From positions 60,715 through 124,714 of the forward strand of contig NZ_JAVIFX010000024.1 in NCBI RefSeq assembly GCF_031157255.1: a DNA stretch of 64,000 bases, given 5' to 3'. Under the pieces are notes generated by a model that saw only the letters and a program-made list of their open reading frames with translations, was not told where the DNA came from and did no database searches. This document shows, piece by piece, positions 32,918-41,581 of the stretch; within the stretch, counting starts at the first letter, position 1; the number at the start of each line of letters is the position of its first letter. The stretch comes from Bradyrhizobium sp. LHD-71. Lineage in GTDB: Bacteria > Pseudomonadota > Alphaproteobacteria > Rhizobiales > Xanthobacteraceae. The position numbers and the translations under genes were made by a program.

Positions 32918-33886
32918 CTATTGCTGGGCCGCTTCCCACCACTTCAAGATACGCAGCGCACGTAGTGTGATCCAACGCGATGGCTGGCCCGGGCCGGGGT
33001 CAAGCTCGAACCATCGTCGCCCACGAACCTTCCAGTCCATTAGCCATCTGCCATCCGCCTGTTGTTTCCGTCGGACCTGCGCGATTGCTTCAGCTAGCCG
33101 TTGATCGGGCTCGGACTGGTCGAACTTGGACGCACTTCGAAAATAATCCAGTGCGCGCAAGATGTCGTATCGCCAATGATTAGGATGGCTGAACTCGAGG
33201 TACTGCGTGTCCACGATTTCGCCCGTGCTCAGCCGACGAAAGAGCCTTCGGCTCAGCAGATAGTTCTCCCCACCGCGCCGTGCTGCCCGCGTCTGCGGCG
33301 TCACGCCCACTCTACGTTCGTATTCCAGCAGGCCCTCAAGAACACTGATCGTCGTATCAAACGAACTGACGCGTGATCCGTTGGCGCGTTCACAGTTCCA
33401 ACCGCCGTCTTGTTGGCGTTCGTTAAGCAGGCGCTGCACAATGGGCGATATGTCGACGCCGAAATACGCCCCGTCAGCAATGGTGCGACCGTTGATGCAC
33501 TCTTCAACTTCGCCGTCCCAGTAGCGCTCTCCGTCGTGGTCCCAGCGAGAATTTTCGCCGATGAGCCGAACCGTACGACGGGCGCAGGCACAGCCGGGAT
33601 CGAGGCCGAATTCTCGCAGTTGCGCCAACGTCCAGCAGGTCGCCGTCCAAGGCTGACCCTCTTCGCGCCATTTCTGCTCGGTAAAACCCGCCGGCACAAA
33701 AGCGCCGCCGGCCCATTGGCCGTCGTTATCTTGCAATTCGAAGAGGCGCCCGCCCCAACCGTGGGTTTCAATCTTCGTCTGCTCCAGTCTCGATCCATCT
33801 TCGGGTCCGTCGAGTAAATCATCCATGACCTGCCAGCGGATCGCCGGATCGGAGTCAAGCAGCCAGTCGATGACGTCATTGCGCAC
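32918..33886 (-). CDS. terpenoid cyclase/prenyltransferase alpha-alpha-toroid-fold protein
   Basis: A 322-residue protein with repeated QW-like helices: GGRLFELQDNDGQWAGGAF, LLNERQQDGGWNCERANG, VRRKQQADGRWLMDW and RWITLRALRILKWW. This is the alpha/alpha toroid fold of squalene-hopene cyclases and protein prenyltransferases. It is half the length of a cyclase, and I see no DxDD catalytic motif, so true cyclase activity is unlikely. Similar half-size proteins are usually annotated as hypothetical or squalene-cyclase-like. No signal peptide is seen. The genes on either side give no functional hint; tRNA-Gly lies 265 nt upstream. Confidence 0.7.
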   Translation of the reverse strand: MRNDVIDWLLDSDPAIRWQVMDDLLDGPEDGSRLEQTKIETHGWGGRLFELQDNDGQWAGGAFVPAGFTEQKWREEGQPWTATCWTLAQLREFGLDPGCACARRTVRLIGENSRWDHDGERYWDGEVEECINGRTIADGAYFGVDISPIVQRLLNERQQDGGWNCERANGSRVSSFDTTISVLEGLLEYERRVGVTPQTRAARRGGENYLLSRRLFRRLSTGEIVDTQYLEFSHPNHWRYDILRALDYFRSASKFDQSEPDQRLAEAIAQVRRKQQADGRWLMDWKVRGRRWFELDPGPGQPSRWITLRALRILKWWEAAQQ

Positions 33887-34068
33887 GCTTTGGCCCTCCC
33901 CGAAGCGTTCAAACGCTATCGCGTCCGGATGGAGGCAACAAGCGCAAGCCTACGTCTGCAATCCGTTCAACCGGACACGGCAACCTCTTCGTACGCGTCC
34001 GCTATCGGGGAGGATGGCCTCCCTCGACGATCAGCCGAGTCCGGCCCCACTCTTTTTTCGTCCGCTCG

Positions 34069-34090
34069 TGTTGACCGGGTGTTGACCGGG
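34069..34090. repeat. tandem duplication of an 11-mer
   Basis: TGTTGACCGGG occurs twice in direct succession in the gap between the toroid-fold gene and tRNA-Gly. It is short and not obviously part of a larger array; a replication-slippage scar is the simplest explanation. Confidence 0.7.
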
Positions 34091-34151
34091 CTCAAAGCGT
34101 CAAAGTGCTAGGAATGTAGTCCAGCGCAACATTTCGATTTCATTGAGGCTC

Positions 34152-34226
34152 TGGAGCTGGCGAAGGGATTCGAACCCTCGACCCCAACCTTGGCAAGGTT
34201 GTGCTCTGCCCCTGAACTACACCCAC
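34152..34226 (-). tRNA. tRNA-Gly (GCC)
   Basis: Read on the minus strand, the 75-nt gene has an anticodon stem CAACC/GGTTG with loop TTGCCAA, giving anticodon GCC, a T-arm with TTCGAAT and an encoded CCA end. The D-arm (AGTTCAGGGGCAGAGC) is normal. The acceptor stem GTGGGTG/CGCCAGC has two G-U pairs and one G-A mismatch at pair 3-70, whereas the usual rhizobial version is fully paired (GCGGGCG/CGCCCGC). Confidence 0.9.
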
Positions 34227-34420
34227 ACCCGAAAGGGTAATCGCGGCTCGGTCGAACCCGACCGGGCCGCTCCAGCGAAGCTATGCCAAATGGCACCGGC
34301 TAATGCCAACTGTTGCCGCTTGGTGAAAACTCTCCGCGGCGCCGATCCTATTCATTAACCGGGGGCTGGCACCATTTCCGCGACAACCGCCCCCTGGAAC
34401 CAGGACATCACGGTCATTCC

Positions 34421-36154
34421 ATGACGGTATCCGCGGCGAAGCTCGGCACCGACTACATCCTCGACGCGCTGGTGGCCGAGGGGCTTGGGCATCTTTTCAT
34501 GGTCCCGGGCGGGCTCGTCGACCCGTTCCTGCCGGCGCTCGGACGGCATCCCGACATCAAGCCGATCATTGCCGCGCACGAGGGCGGCGCGGTCTACATG
34601 GCCGACGGCCACGCGCGCGCCAGCGGCCGCTTCGGCGCCGCGCTCGGAATCGGCGGACCGGGCGCCGGCAACATGGCGACCGCCATCGCCGCCGCCAAGA
34701 CCGACCGTTCACCGGTGATGGTCATGACCGGCGAAATCCCGCTCGACATGGAAGGCCGCGGCGAGTTTCAGGATGCCAGTCAGGCCACACTCGACGACGA
34801 CGCCATGATGCTGCCGCTCACGCGGCTGTCGAAGACAGTCGCCTCGGGGCGCAATCTCAATCACTGGTTTCGTCATGCGCTGATTGCGATGTGGGCGCAG
34901 CCGCGCGGGCCGGTGCACCTCTCACTGACACACGATGCGCTCACCGACGAATGCGCGGCGGAGGACGTCGCGGTGTCGAGCTTCTTTGCCGATGCGCGGC
35001 CGCTGAGCTTCGCGCAGGCCGAAGGAGCGCTGCGGCTCCTCACCGACGGTGCAAAGCAGCGGATCGCCATTCTGGCTGGTGCCGGCATCGAGCATGACGC
35101 AGCCGCGGCGCGGCTCATCGAGATCGCAGAGCGCTGGTCGATCCCAGTCGCAACCACGTTGCGTGCCAAGGGCGTGTTCCCCGAGGACCATGCACTGTCG
35201 CTCGGCGTGTTTGGCTACGGTGGCACCCGTCACGCCACGAACGCGATCCTCGGAAACGAGATCGATTGTCTCCTGGTGCTCGGCTCAGGTTTCAACGAAC
35301 GCGACACCATGCATTGGACCGTCCGCGATCGCTCACGCGCGACGATGATCCACGTCAATACCGACATGGACGAGCTCGCCGCCAACGGCGACCGCGGACA
35401 TGTGGTGCAAGGAAGCTGCCATGCCTTTCTCGACCTGATGCACGAACGCGCCGGGACGATCGCGCCGGCGCTGCAGGCGGGCCAGGCCATGCGCCGAAGC
35501 TGGCTCGAGGAGATCAAGGCTGGCCCGCGTCTCTACGACGTCGAGAACACCCACAGGCCCGGAAGCCCGATCCACCCCGCCACTGCGATCACAGCGTTGC
35601 GGGAAGCGTTGCCGCGCGACGGCATCGTGCTGGTCGATTCCGGTGCGCACCGCGCCTTCGCGGCGCACTATTGGAGCGCCTATGCGCCGCGCACGTATAT
35701 CTCAGCCACCAATCTGGGGCCGATGGGCTGGGCGATCCCAGCCGCAATCGGCGTCCAGTGCGCGCGTCCCGATCGTCGCGTTGCTGTCATCACCGGCGAC
35801 GGCTGCATGCAGATGCACGGCATCGAGGTGCAGACAGCGGCGCGTTATCGTCTGCCGATCGTCTATCTGGTGATCAACAACGGCGCACTCGGCAATGTCT
35901 GGCTGCGTGCCAGGAAATTCGGTGCCCTGCCCTCCGAGCTCACCAGCATCCCCGATCATGATTGGGCCGCCTTCGCGCGCGCGTTCGGCGCGCAAGGCTT
36001 CACCGTGCGTGACCCGGCCGAGCTCGGCGACACCTTCCGCAAGGCGCTCGCCGCCGGGACAACTGCGCTGATCGACGTGAAGGCCGATAAGGATTGCCCA
36101 ACGCCGGTCGCCGACTTCAATGCCGGCGCCCACGCCTGGTCCTATCACGAATAG
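34421..36154 (+). CDS. thiamine-pyrophosphate-dependent enzyme (acetolactate synthase-like)
   Basis: A 577-residue ThDP enzyme starting at MTVSAAKLGTDYIL. The cofactor-activating glutamate is Glu54 in IIAAHEGGAVYMADGHA, the central domain includes IAILAGAGIEHDA, and the ThDP/Mg motif begins ITGDGCMQMHGIEV and ends VINNGALGNVW. Domain order and length match the acetolactate synthase/benzoylformate decarboxylase superfamily. Lack of an adjacent small regulatory subunit argues against ilvB. It lies 9 nt before a carboxymuconolactone-decarboxylase-family gene, so the two probably act together on a 2-oxo acid or aldehyde. The substrate is unknown. Confidence 0.88.
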   Translation: MTVSAAKLGTDYILDALVAEGLGHLFMVPGGLVDPFLPALGRHPDIKPIIAAHEGGAVYMADGHARASGRFGAALGIGGPGAGNMATAIAAAKTDRSPVMVMTGEIPLDMEGRGEFQDASQATLDDDAMMLPLTRLSKTVASGRNLNHWFRHALIAMWAQPRGPVHLSLTHDALTDECAAEDVAVSSFFADARPLSFAQAEGALRLLTDGAKQRIAILAGAGIEHDAAAARLIEIAERWSIPVATTLRAKGVFPEDHALSLGVFGYGGTRHATNAILGNEIDCLLVLGSGFNERDTMHWTVRDRSRATMIHVNTDMDELAANGDRGHVVQGSCHAFLDLMHERAGTIAPALQAGQAMRRSWLEEIKAGPRLYDVENTHRPGSPIHPATAITALREALPRDGIVLVDSGAHRAFAAHYWSAYAPRTYISATNLGPMGWAIPAAIGVQCARPDRRVAVITGDGCMQMHGIEVQTAARYRLPIVYLVINNGALGNVWLRARKFGALPSELTSIPDHDWAAFARAFGAQGFTVRDPAELGDTFRKALAAGTTALIDVKADKDCPTPVADFNAGAHAWSYHE

Positions 36155-36163
36155 AGGCGACGC

Positions 36164-36703
36164 ATGACCGTATTGACCATGGATGCAGCGGCGCTGCCGG
36201 CCGATGCGCGAGCGCTCTACGACGTGATGGCGGCGCGGCGCGCAGCACACGGCGAGCACTTTGGCGGTCCCTATCTCGCGCTCCTCAATCACCCGGAACT
36301 CGCAAAGCGGGTTGAGGAGCTCGGCTTCTTCCTGAAATTCGAAGGCGTGTTGCCGCGCACGATTTACCAGTTCATCGTGCTGACGATCGCCCGTGCCACC
36401 GGCGCCGACTACGAATGGCACGACCATATCGAGCGCGCACGCGCCGCCGGCCTTCCCGCCGCCGTGATCGAGTCGATTGGCAGTGGACACGAGGATGCCC
36501 TCCCCGATCCCTATGCCCTGGTGCATGCCATCCTGGCCCGGACCACGACGTGGCAGGTGGTACCGGAGGACTTGCAGGCGCGCGCCGCCGGCCTGTGGGG
36601 CAGGCGCGGTCTGGTCGAAATCGTGGTGGTGTCCGGCTTCTACCAGATGTTCGCCGCCATCAATCAGGGATTTGATATCAGGCCCGCCCCCAAAGCGAGT
36701 TGA
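36164..36703 (+). CDS. carboxymuconolactone decarboxylase (CMD/AhpD) family protein
   Basis: A 179-residue CMD-fold protein. The core helices read RTIYQFIVLTIARATGADYEW and HDHIERARAAGLPAAVIESI, with the conserved EWHDH glutamate and histidine pattern. The CxxC of peroxidase-type AhpD is absent, so a thiol peroxidase role is unlikely; a decarboxylase or other hydrolytic role is possible. It is nearly fused in operon context with the preceding ThDP enzyme (9-nt gap). The 3' flank contains a broken proX start. Confidence 0.85.
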   Translation: MTVLTMDAAALPADARALYDVMAARRAAHGEHFGGPYLALLNHPELAKRVEELGFFLKFEGVLPRTIYQFIVLTIARATGADYEWHDHIERARAAGLPAAVIESIGSGHEDALPDPYALVHAILARTTTWQVVPEDLQARAAGLWGRRGLVEIVVVSGFYQMFAAINQGFDIRPAPKAS

Positions 36704-36760
36704 GAATTTCCCGCGGGATGACACATCAGCGGCGATCACAGCACCAACCCATCTCCGACC

Positions 36761-36843
36761 ATGCCCGCCCCCCGACGACCTCTTCGCCTTCCTCGACCGT
36801 CTCGGCATCGCCTACGCGACCTTGACCCACCCGCCTTTGTTCA
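36761..36843 (+). pseudogene. proX: 5' fragment of prolyl-tRNA deacylase (YbaK/ProX), frameshifted and truncated
   Basis: The segment PDDLFAFLDRLGIAYATLTH, continuing PPLF, matches the first 25-30 residues of YbaK/ProX trans-editing proteins. The likely start ATG at 36761 is one base out of frame with this segment, across a run of six Cs (36768-36773), and homology stops at about 36842, just before the C45-like gene. No remaining part of the gene is visible to the right. It is therefore a remnant left by a rearrangement. Confidence 0.7.
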
Positions 36844-36855
36844 TGAGGAGCTCAC

Positions 36856-38061
36856 ATGATCGAGAAGGATAGTTACCCCTTGCCGCCGCGCGATGGCGAC
36901 TACATCGCGCTTCGCCATCTCGTCATCAGCGGCAGCGACCAGGAGATCGGACACGATATCGGCCACATCTCCAAGTCCGACTACGCGGTCAAGCTCGCCC
37001 GCTACGTCGCGCCAATCTACGGCAAGGCGCGGCTCGACTACTTCCGCCGCAACTGGCCATCAGGCCATGCGCGGGCCCTCGGTGTTGGCGAAGCATATGG
37101 CGTTGATCCGGAAGAGGGGATTTTCGACACTACCGCTCTTCCCTTGGACATGGGCGGCGCCGGCTGCTCCGCGGTGTTCATTCCGCCAAGCCTCAGCGTC
37201 AATGGCCACCCGCTCGTCGCACGAAACTACGACTGGTTCACGGTCACGCCACGAGAGTTTCATGGCGGGCAGCGCATGCCTGGTGAGTACGCGTTCAACG
37301 CGCGCTCGCAGATCACGGAACTCCGGCCGGAGCAAGGTCGGGCAAGCCTACACATAAGCGGCTGGGACCTGCTGAATCCATGGGTCGACGGCCTCAATGA
37401 GGCAGGCCTGTTCGTGACCGTGCTGGCCGATCCATCGGCGCCTGCGGCGCCGCTGCCGCAGGCGGGCGGACGTGACGCCGGACTGAGCCAGTTCCAGGTT
37501 CCCGCCATGGTGTTGGGACAGTGCGCCACAGTGGAAGAGGCCAAGCACTGCCTGCTGCAGCAAAGGATCTTCTGCCCAACGAGCGGCCTGCATCTCCTGA
37601 TCGCGGACGCCAGGGGAATGGCGACGGTATTCGAGATCGACGGCAGCACGGGGCAGTACTGCTTCGTTGACGGCAGACAGCACGAGCCGTTCATAGTCAC
37701 CAACCACCCCCTGCACCGTTATCCCGATCGCTCGACGTTCCCCGCGCTCGACATGGGCAAGGAGCACAACAGCTTCGTGCGTGTCTGCTTGCTATCGAGC
37801 GCTATCTCCAGACACCACGCACCGTATACTCGTGGGGACCTGCAGGGGCTGATCGACGTTGTCGCGTGCGCCTTCGCCGACAGCAGCGCGGCCGGAGTGA
37901 TCGCACCGCTCCCCGAGCGAACGCTGTGGAGTCATACGGTGGACCTTGCCGAGAAGACATTTCTCGCGACCTTCTACCTCGGCGACATCGGACCCGTCCG
38001 CGGCACCAACGCCATGCGCGTTCGTCGCAGTGAGCCGATCGGGATCGGCTTCTCGCAATAG
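36856..38061 (+). CDS. C45-type Ntn hydrolase (acyl-CoA:6-APA acyltransferase-like)
   Basis: A 401-residue protein resembling the peptidase C45/isopenicillin-N acyltransferase family. The probable autoprocessing nucleophile is Cys104 in DMGGAGCSAVFIPP, followed by the conserved HPLVARNYDW segment, WVDGLNEAGLFVTVL and FIVTNHPLHRYPD. There is no signal peptide. The start ATG at 36856 has GAGGAG 6 nt upstream. Such enzymes cleave or transfer acyl groups on amides; the natural substrate is unknown. It is bounded by a truncated proX on the left and an IS481-type transposase remnant on the right, so it probably arrived by a mobile-element event. Confidence 0.82.
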   Translation: MIEKDSYPLPPRDGDYIALRHLVISGSDQEIGHDIGHISKSDYAVKLARYVAPIYGKARLDYFRRNWPSGHARALGVGEAYGVDPEEGIFDTTALPLDMGGAGCSAVFIPPSLSVNGHPLVARNYDWFTVTPREFHGGQRMPGEYAFNARSQITELRPEQGRASLHISGWDLLNPWVDGLNEAGLFVTVLADPSAPAAPLPQAGGRDAGLSQFQVPAMVLGQCATVEEAKHCLLQQRIFCPTSGLHLLIADARGMATVFEIDGSTGQYCFVDGRQHEPFIVTNHPLHRYPDRSTFPALDMGKEHNSFVRVCLLSSAISRHHAPYTRGDLQGLIDVVACAFADSSAAGVIAPLPERTLWSHTVDLAEKTFLATFYLGDIGPVRGTNAMRVRRSEPIGIGFSQ

Positions 38062-38149
38062 CCCACCTTACGAGTTTGCAGCGCGCTGGAGCGTTGCTGG
38101 TCGCTCGGTGGAAGCCATGCGAGCGTACTGCTGCGCAGGCTCGTCGCCG

Positions 38150-38568
38150 CTTCAAGCGCAAAGGAGGCGACGCGGCCGCCAGGAGCAAACAGCGTGCAGC
38201 AGCAGGACCGCTTCGATGCCTTCGTCCAAGAGTTCAATCGCGAAAGGCCGTATGAGGCGCTGGCCATGAAGTGTCCCACCGAGATCTACCTGACCTCACC
38301 GCGCCCTTATCAAGGCCTGCCCGAGCTGCCTATCCGTTCCACGACCGCGACGTGCTGGTCACCGCATGCGGACCCCGATGCCTGCACCGCAAGCGCATCA
38401 ACATCTCGCATGTCCTGGCCGGCCAAAAACTCGGCATCAAGGAAGTCGACGAGGGTATTTGGCTCGTCAGCTTCATGCACTACGATCTGGGATACTTCGA
38501 TCTCGAGCAGAGGACCCCTGCAGCCCCTCGACAACCCGTTCGGCACGAGATTGTCACCCATGTCTTAG
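38150..38568 (+). pseudogene. IS481-type transposase, C-terminal remnant with frameshifts
   Basis: The C-terminal third of an integrase-core (rve) transposase: KEATRPPGANSVQQQDRFDA, FVQEFNRERPYEALAMKCP and the PTEIYLTSPRPYQGLPEL block. Near 38330 the homologous frame shifts (YPFHDRDVLVTACG, then RKRINISHVLAGQKLGIKEV and WLVSFMHYDLGYFDLEQR in a second frame) and returns to the first near 38510 (PLQPLDNPFGTRLSPMS). The N-terminal HTH and catalytic DDE region are missing, so it is a dead fragment. Confidence 0.85.
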
Positions 38569-38612
38569 GTACGATCTGTTACCGATGTGTCCGGGCCGGA
38601 CATGGCCGCAAG

Positions 38613-38702
38613 TGGCGGAGAGGGAGGGATTCGAACCCCCGATAGGCTTGCACCTATGCCGCATTTCGAGTGCGGTGCGTTCAACCACTCTGCCACCTCT
38701 CC
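38613..38702 (-). tRNA. tRNA-Ser (CGA)
   Basis: A 90-nt class II tRNA on the minus strand. The acceptor stem GGAGAGG/CCTCTCC is fully paired with discriminator G and encoded CCA. The anticodon stem CCGCA/TGCGG encloses CTCGAAA, giving anticodon CGA, and a long variable arm (CATAGGTGCAAGCCTATC region) identifies serine. Confidence 0.96.
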
Positions 38703-38827
38703 GAAGGGGCGATCGGGCCGGTTTCCCGGCCGGTTGCGGGCTCGTTCTATGCGAGGTTCGCCCGCCAGACAAGGCGGTGAAGCGTCTTGAAAGATAGGTA
38801 TTTGCGCCTGCTCCCCGCCAGCCTTGC

Positions 38828-39169
38828 TCAGCCGGTCCGACCGGCGCTCGCGGCGATGTCGAGGATCTGCACGGCGTCGGGAAGCTCGACCAGGAACTCA
38901 GGGTCGCGCTCTAGGTGATGGATGCGCCGGGGGTCGGCGCCAGCGAACCGAGACATCGCCTCGACGCTCTCCCAATACGAGATGGTCACGAATTCGCTTT
39001 CGCCAGCACGATCCTCGCGCAGCAACTGCACGCCCAGCGCCTTTTTCTCCAGCGGCTTGATGCCGTGCTCATATAGATAGGCGGCGTACTCGTCGGCGCG
39101 CGCGGCCGGTGTGCGGCCTCGCCAGATCCGCGCGATCTTCGGATGCGCGCCGCGCTGTTCCGGATTCAT
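38828..39169 (-). CDS. ABM-like/dabb-type small protein of unknown function
   Basis: A 113-residue protein starting at MNPEQRGAHPKIAR (ATG at 39167-39169, with GGGAGAG upstream). The pattern RIWRGRTPAARADEYAAYLYE, followed by FVTISYWESVEAMSRFAG and IHHLERDPEFLVELP, resembles antibiotic-biosynthesis-monooxygenase-type ferredoxin-fold proteins. No cofactor motif is certain. It lies 76 nt after the phaB start region on the same strand and may be read through from the PHB genes. Function is not known. Confidence 0.7.
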   Translation of the reverse strand: MNPEQRGAHPKIARIWRGRTPAARADEYAAYLYEHGIKPLEKKALGVQLLREDRAGESEFVTISYWESVEAMSRFAGADPRRIHHLERDPEFLVELPDAVQILDIAASAGRTG

Positions 39170-39245
39170 GTCGCTCTCCCTCGGTCGGCAACACTCGGCC
39201 GACAACGATTTTCATCGCGGCCGGTTCCGCGGCGGATCGCGCAGC

Positions 39246-39971
39246 CTATGTGAGGTACTGCCCCCCATTGATCGTCATGGTCGAGCCGTTGACGAATCCG
39301 GCCTCGTCGGACGCAAGGAACACGACGGCGCGCGCGATCTCCTCCGGCTCGCCGAGCCGCCCGGTGGGGATGGCCGCGATCACATTCTTCTCCAGCACGT
39401 CCTTCGGTACGGCGCGAACCATTTCCGTGTTGATGTAGCCTGGACAGATCGCGTTGACGGTGATGCCGCTCCGCGCCGCTTCCAGCGCCAGCGCCTTCGT
39501 GAAGCCGATGTCGCCGGCCTTCGCCGCAGAATAGTTCACCTGGCCGAACTGACCCTTCTGGCCGTTGATCGACGAGATGTTGATGATCCGGCCGAACTTC
39601 CGCGCGCGCATGCCTTCGATCACATGCCGCGACATGTTGAACAGCGAGCCGAGATTGGTGTTGATGACCGCATTCCATTGCTCGAGCGTCATGCGGTGGA
39701 ACGGCGTGTCCTTGGTGATGCCGGCATTGTTGACCAGCACCTCGACCGGACCGAGCTCCGATTCGACTGTCTTGATGCCCTCGCCGCAGGCCTCGAACGA
39801 GCCGACGTCCCACTTGAACACCGGGATGCCGGTGGCGTCCTTGAACTTGGCCGCGGCCGCCTCATTGCCCGCATAGCTTGCCGCGACCTTGTAGCCGGCC
39901 GCCTTCAGCGCTTTGCTGATCGCCTCGCCGATGCCGCGCGTGCCGCCAGTGACCAGTGCCACCCGTGCCAT
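39246..39971 (-). CDS. phaB: acetoacetyl-CoA reductase
   Basis: A 241-residue SDR that reduces acetoacetyl-CoA to (R)-3-hydroxybutyryl-CoA with NADPH for polyhydroxybutyrate synthesis. The cofactor motif is VTGGTRGIGEA, NNAG is at residues 81-84, and the active site has INISSINGQKGQFGQ and NYSAAKAG (Tyr147, Lys151). The GQKGQFGQVNYSAAKAG loop is specific to PhaB proteins. The C-terminus is VNGSTMTINGGQYLT. It follows phaA on the minus strand with a hairpin between, and the regulator phaR is next to phaA. Confidence 0.97.
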   Translation of the reverse strand: MARVALVTGGTRGIGEAISKALKAAGYKVAASYAGNEAAAAKFKDATGIPVFKWDVGSFEACGEGIKTVESELGPVEVLVNNAGITKDTPFHRMTLEQWNAVINTNLGSLFNMSRHVIEGMRARKFGRIINISSINGQKGQFGQVNYSAAKAGDIGFTKALALEAARSGITVNAICPGYINTEMVRAVPKDVLEKNVIAAIPTGRLGEPEEIARAVVFLASDEAGFVNGSTMTINGGQYLT

Positions 39972-40066
39972 GACAATCCTCCCATTACGTCTTCATCGCT
40001 GTGAACAGTACGTTGCCTGCTCACCCGGGCCATGTCTCCTTTAGATGGAGTTTGAGCCCGAGACGA

Positions 40067-40093
40067 ACATGCCCGGCGCAGGGCCGGGCATGT
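40067..40093 (-). terminator. hairpin downstream of phaA
   Basis: The perfect 11-bp dyad ACATGCCCGGC/GCCGGGCATGT lies 24 nt past the phaA stop and 95 nt before the phaB start. The following bases on the minus strand are only weakly T-rich, so it could attenuate rather than fully stop transcription, giving more phaA than phaB mRNA. Confidence 0.65.
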
Positions 40094-40116
40094 AGCGTTT
40101 CTTCATGACACCGGCT

Positions 40117-41292
40117 TTACCGTTCCACGCACATTGCAATGCCCATGCCACCGCCGATGCAGAGCGTCGCAAGCCCCTTCTTGGCGTCGCGCTTCTGCAT
40201 TTCGTGCAGCAGGGTGATCAGAATGCGCGTGCCTGACGCACCGATCGGATGACCGATGGCGATGGCGCCGCCGTTGACATTGACCTTGGACGTATCCCAG
40301 CCGAGATCCTTGTTGACTGCACAGGCCTGCGCAGCAAACGCCTCGTTCGCCTCGATCAGGTCGAGGTCGGCGGCATTCCAGCCGGCCTTCTTCAGGGCGG
40401 CACGCGACGCCGGGATCGGTCCGGAGCCCATGATCGCCGGATCGACACCGGCCTGCGCCCAGGAGGCAATGCGCGCAAGCGGCTTCCTGCCTTCCTTGGC
40501 GGCCTGGCTCGCGAGCATCAGCACCACCGCGCCGGCACCGTCGTTGATGCCCGATGCGCTGGCCGCGGTGACCGTGCCCTCCTTGTCGAAGGCAGGACGC
40601 AACTTGGACACGCTTTCTACGGTGACACCCGCTTTGATGTACTCGTCCGCATCGATGACGATATCGCCCTTCCGGCCCTTGATCGTGAAGGGCACGATCT
40701 CGTCCTTGAACTTGCCGGCCTTCTGCGCCGCCTCGGCCTTGTTCTGGGAGGCGACGGCGAACTCATCCTGCTGCTGGCGGGTGATCTGCCACTGCTTGGC
40801 GACGTTCTCGGCGGTATTACCCATGTGGTAGCCGTTGAAGGCGTCCCACAGGCCGTCCTTGATCATGGTGTCAACGAACTCGATGCTGCCCATCTTGTGA
40901 CCACCGCGCAGATATTGCGCATGCGGCGACAGGGTCATCGATTCCTGACCGCCGGCGACGACGATATCAGAGTCCCCATTCATCAACGCCTGGTAGCCGA
41001 GCGCCACGGAGCGCAAACCCGAGCCGCAGACCATATTGACGATCCATGCGGGCGAGGCGGCCGGCACGCCGGCCTTGATCGACGCCTGCCGGGCGGGATT
41101 CTGGCCCTGAGCCGCGGTCAGGATCTGGCCCATGATCACCTCCGAGACGCGGCCCGGTTCGACGCCGCTGCGTTCGAGCGCTGCCTTGATGGCTGCGGCG
41201 CCGAGATCGTGCGCGGGCGTCGAGGCGAATGAGCCATTGAAGCTGCCGACGGCGGTGCGGGCCGCGCCGACGATGACGACATCGTCCTTCAT
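40117..41292 (-). CDS. phaA: acetyl-CoA C-acetyltransferase (beta-ketothiolase)
   Basis: A 391-residue thiolase that condenses two acetyl-CoA molecules to acetoacetyl-CoA, the first step of PHB synthesis. The nucleophile is Cys89 in [10 protein letters not shown], the GHPIGASG motif carries the catalytic His and the second Cys is in [11 protein letters not shown] near the C-terminus. Length is exactly as expected for biosynthetic thiolases. It is upstream of phaB and divergent from phaR, the classical arrangement in Bradyrhizobium and relatives. The 289-nt divergent region towards phaR should contain their promoters and PhaR-binding sites. Confidence 0.98.
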   Translation of the reverse strand: MKDDVVIVGAARTAVGSFNGSFASTPAHDLGAAAIKAALERSGVEPGRVSEVIMGQILTAAQGQNPARQASIKAGVPAASPAWIVNMVCGSGLRSVALGYQALMNGDSDIVVAGGQESMTLSPHAQYLRGGHKMGSIEFVDTMIKDGLWDAFNGYHMGNTAENVAKQWQITRQQQDEFAVASQNKAEAAQKAGKFKDEIVPFTIKGRKGDIVIDADEYIKAGVTVESVSKLRPAFDKEGTVTAASASGINDGAGAVVLMLASQAAKEGRKPLARIASWAQAGVDPAIMGSGPIPASRAALKKAGWNAADLDLIEANEAFAAQACAVNKDLGWDTSKVNVNGGAIAIGHPIGASGTRILITLLHEMQKRDAKKGLATLCIGGGMGIAMCVER

Positions 41293-41581
41293 GGGGAAAA
41301 CTCCTGAGGGTGGTCCGTTCGAGCTGGCTCGGTGCCGGCGGCCGGAATGATCGCCACATCCTGTGAAGCCAGCGAATGCGTGTCAATCGCTTAGCAGATA
41401 ATGGTCGCGCGCGCGACCGGCCAGCTGCAGCACTGCCCGGCGACGCTGTTAACCCGACCTGCACAAAACGGTAGCCGAAGGCTCTTGAAAGTGCTTACTT
41501 TATTGCAACGCGCCAACACGCGCTGCCCGGGCCGCTTCCGGACGGGTTCCCGTCCCTCTTCATCTTGTTGTGCGAGTGTCC

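Noticed and set aside
33887..34151. Attachment site or integrase relic next to tRNA-Gly
   Set aside because: Only a tandem 11-mer was found; there is no copy of the tRNA 3' end elsewhere in the window and no integrase gene.
35702..36808. Long minus-strand frame of about 370 codons
   Set aside because: Runs opposite to the ThDP and CMD genes, which have clear motifs; the frame has none.
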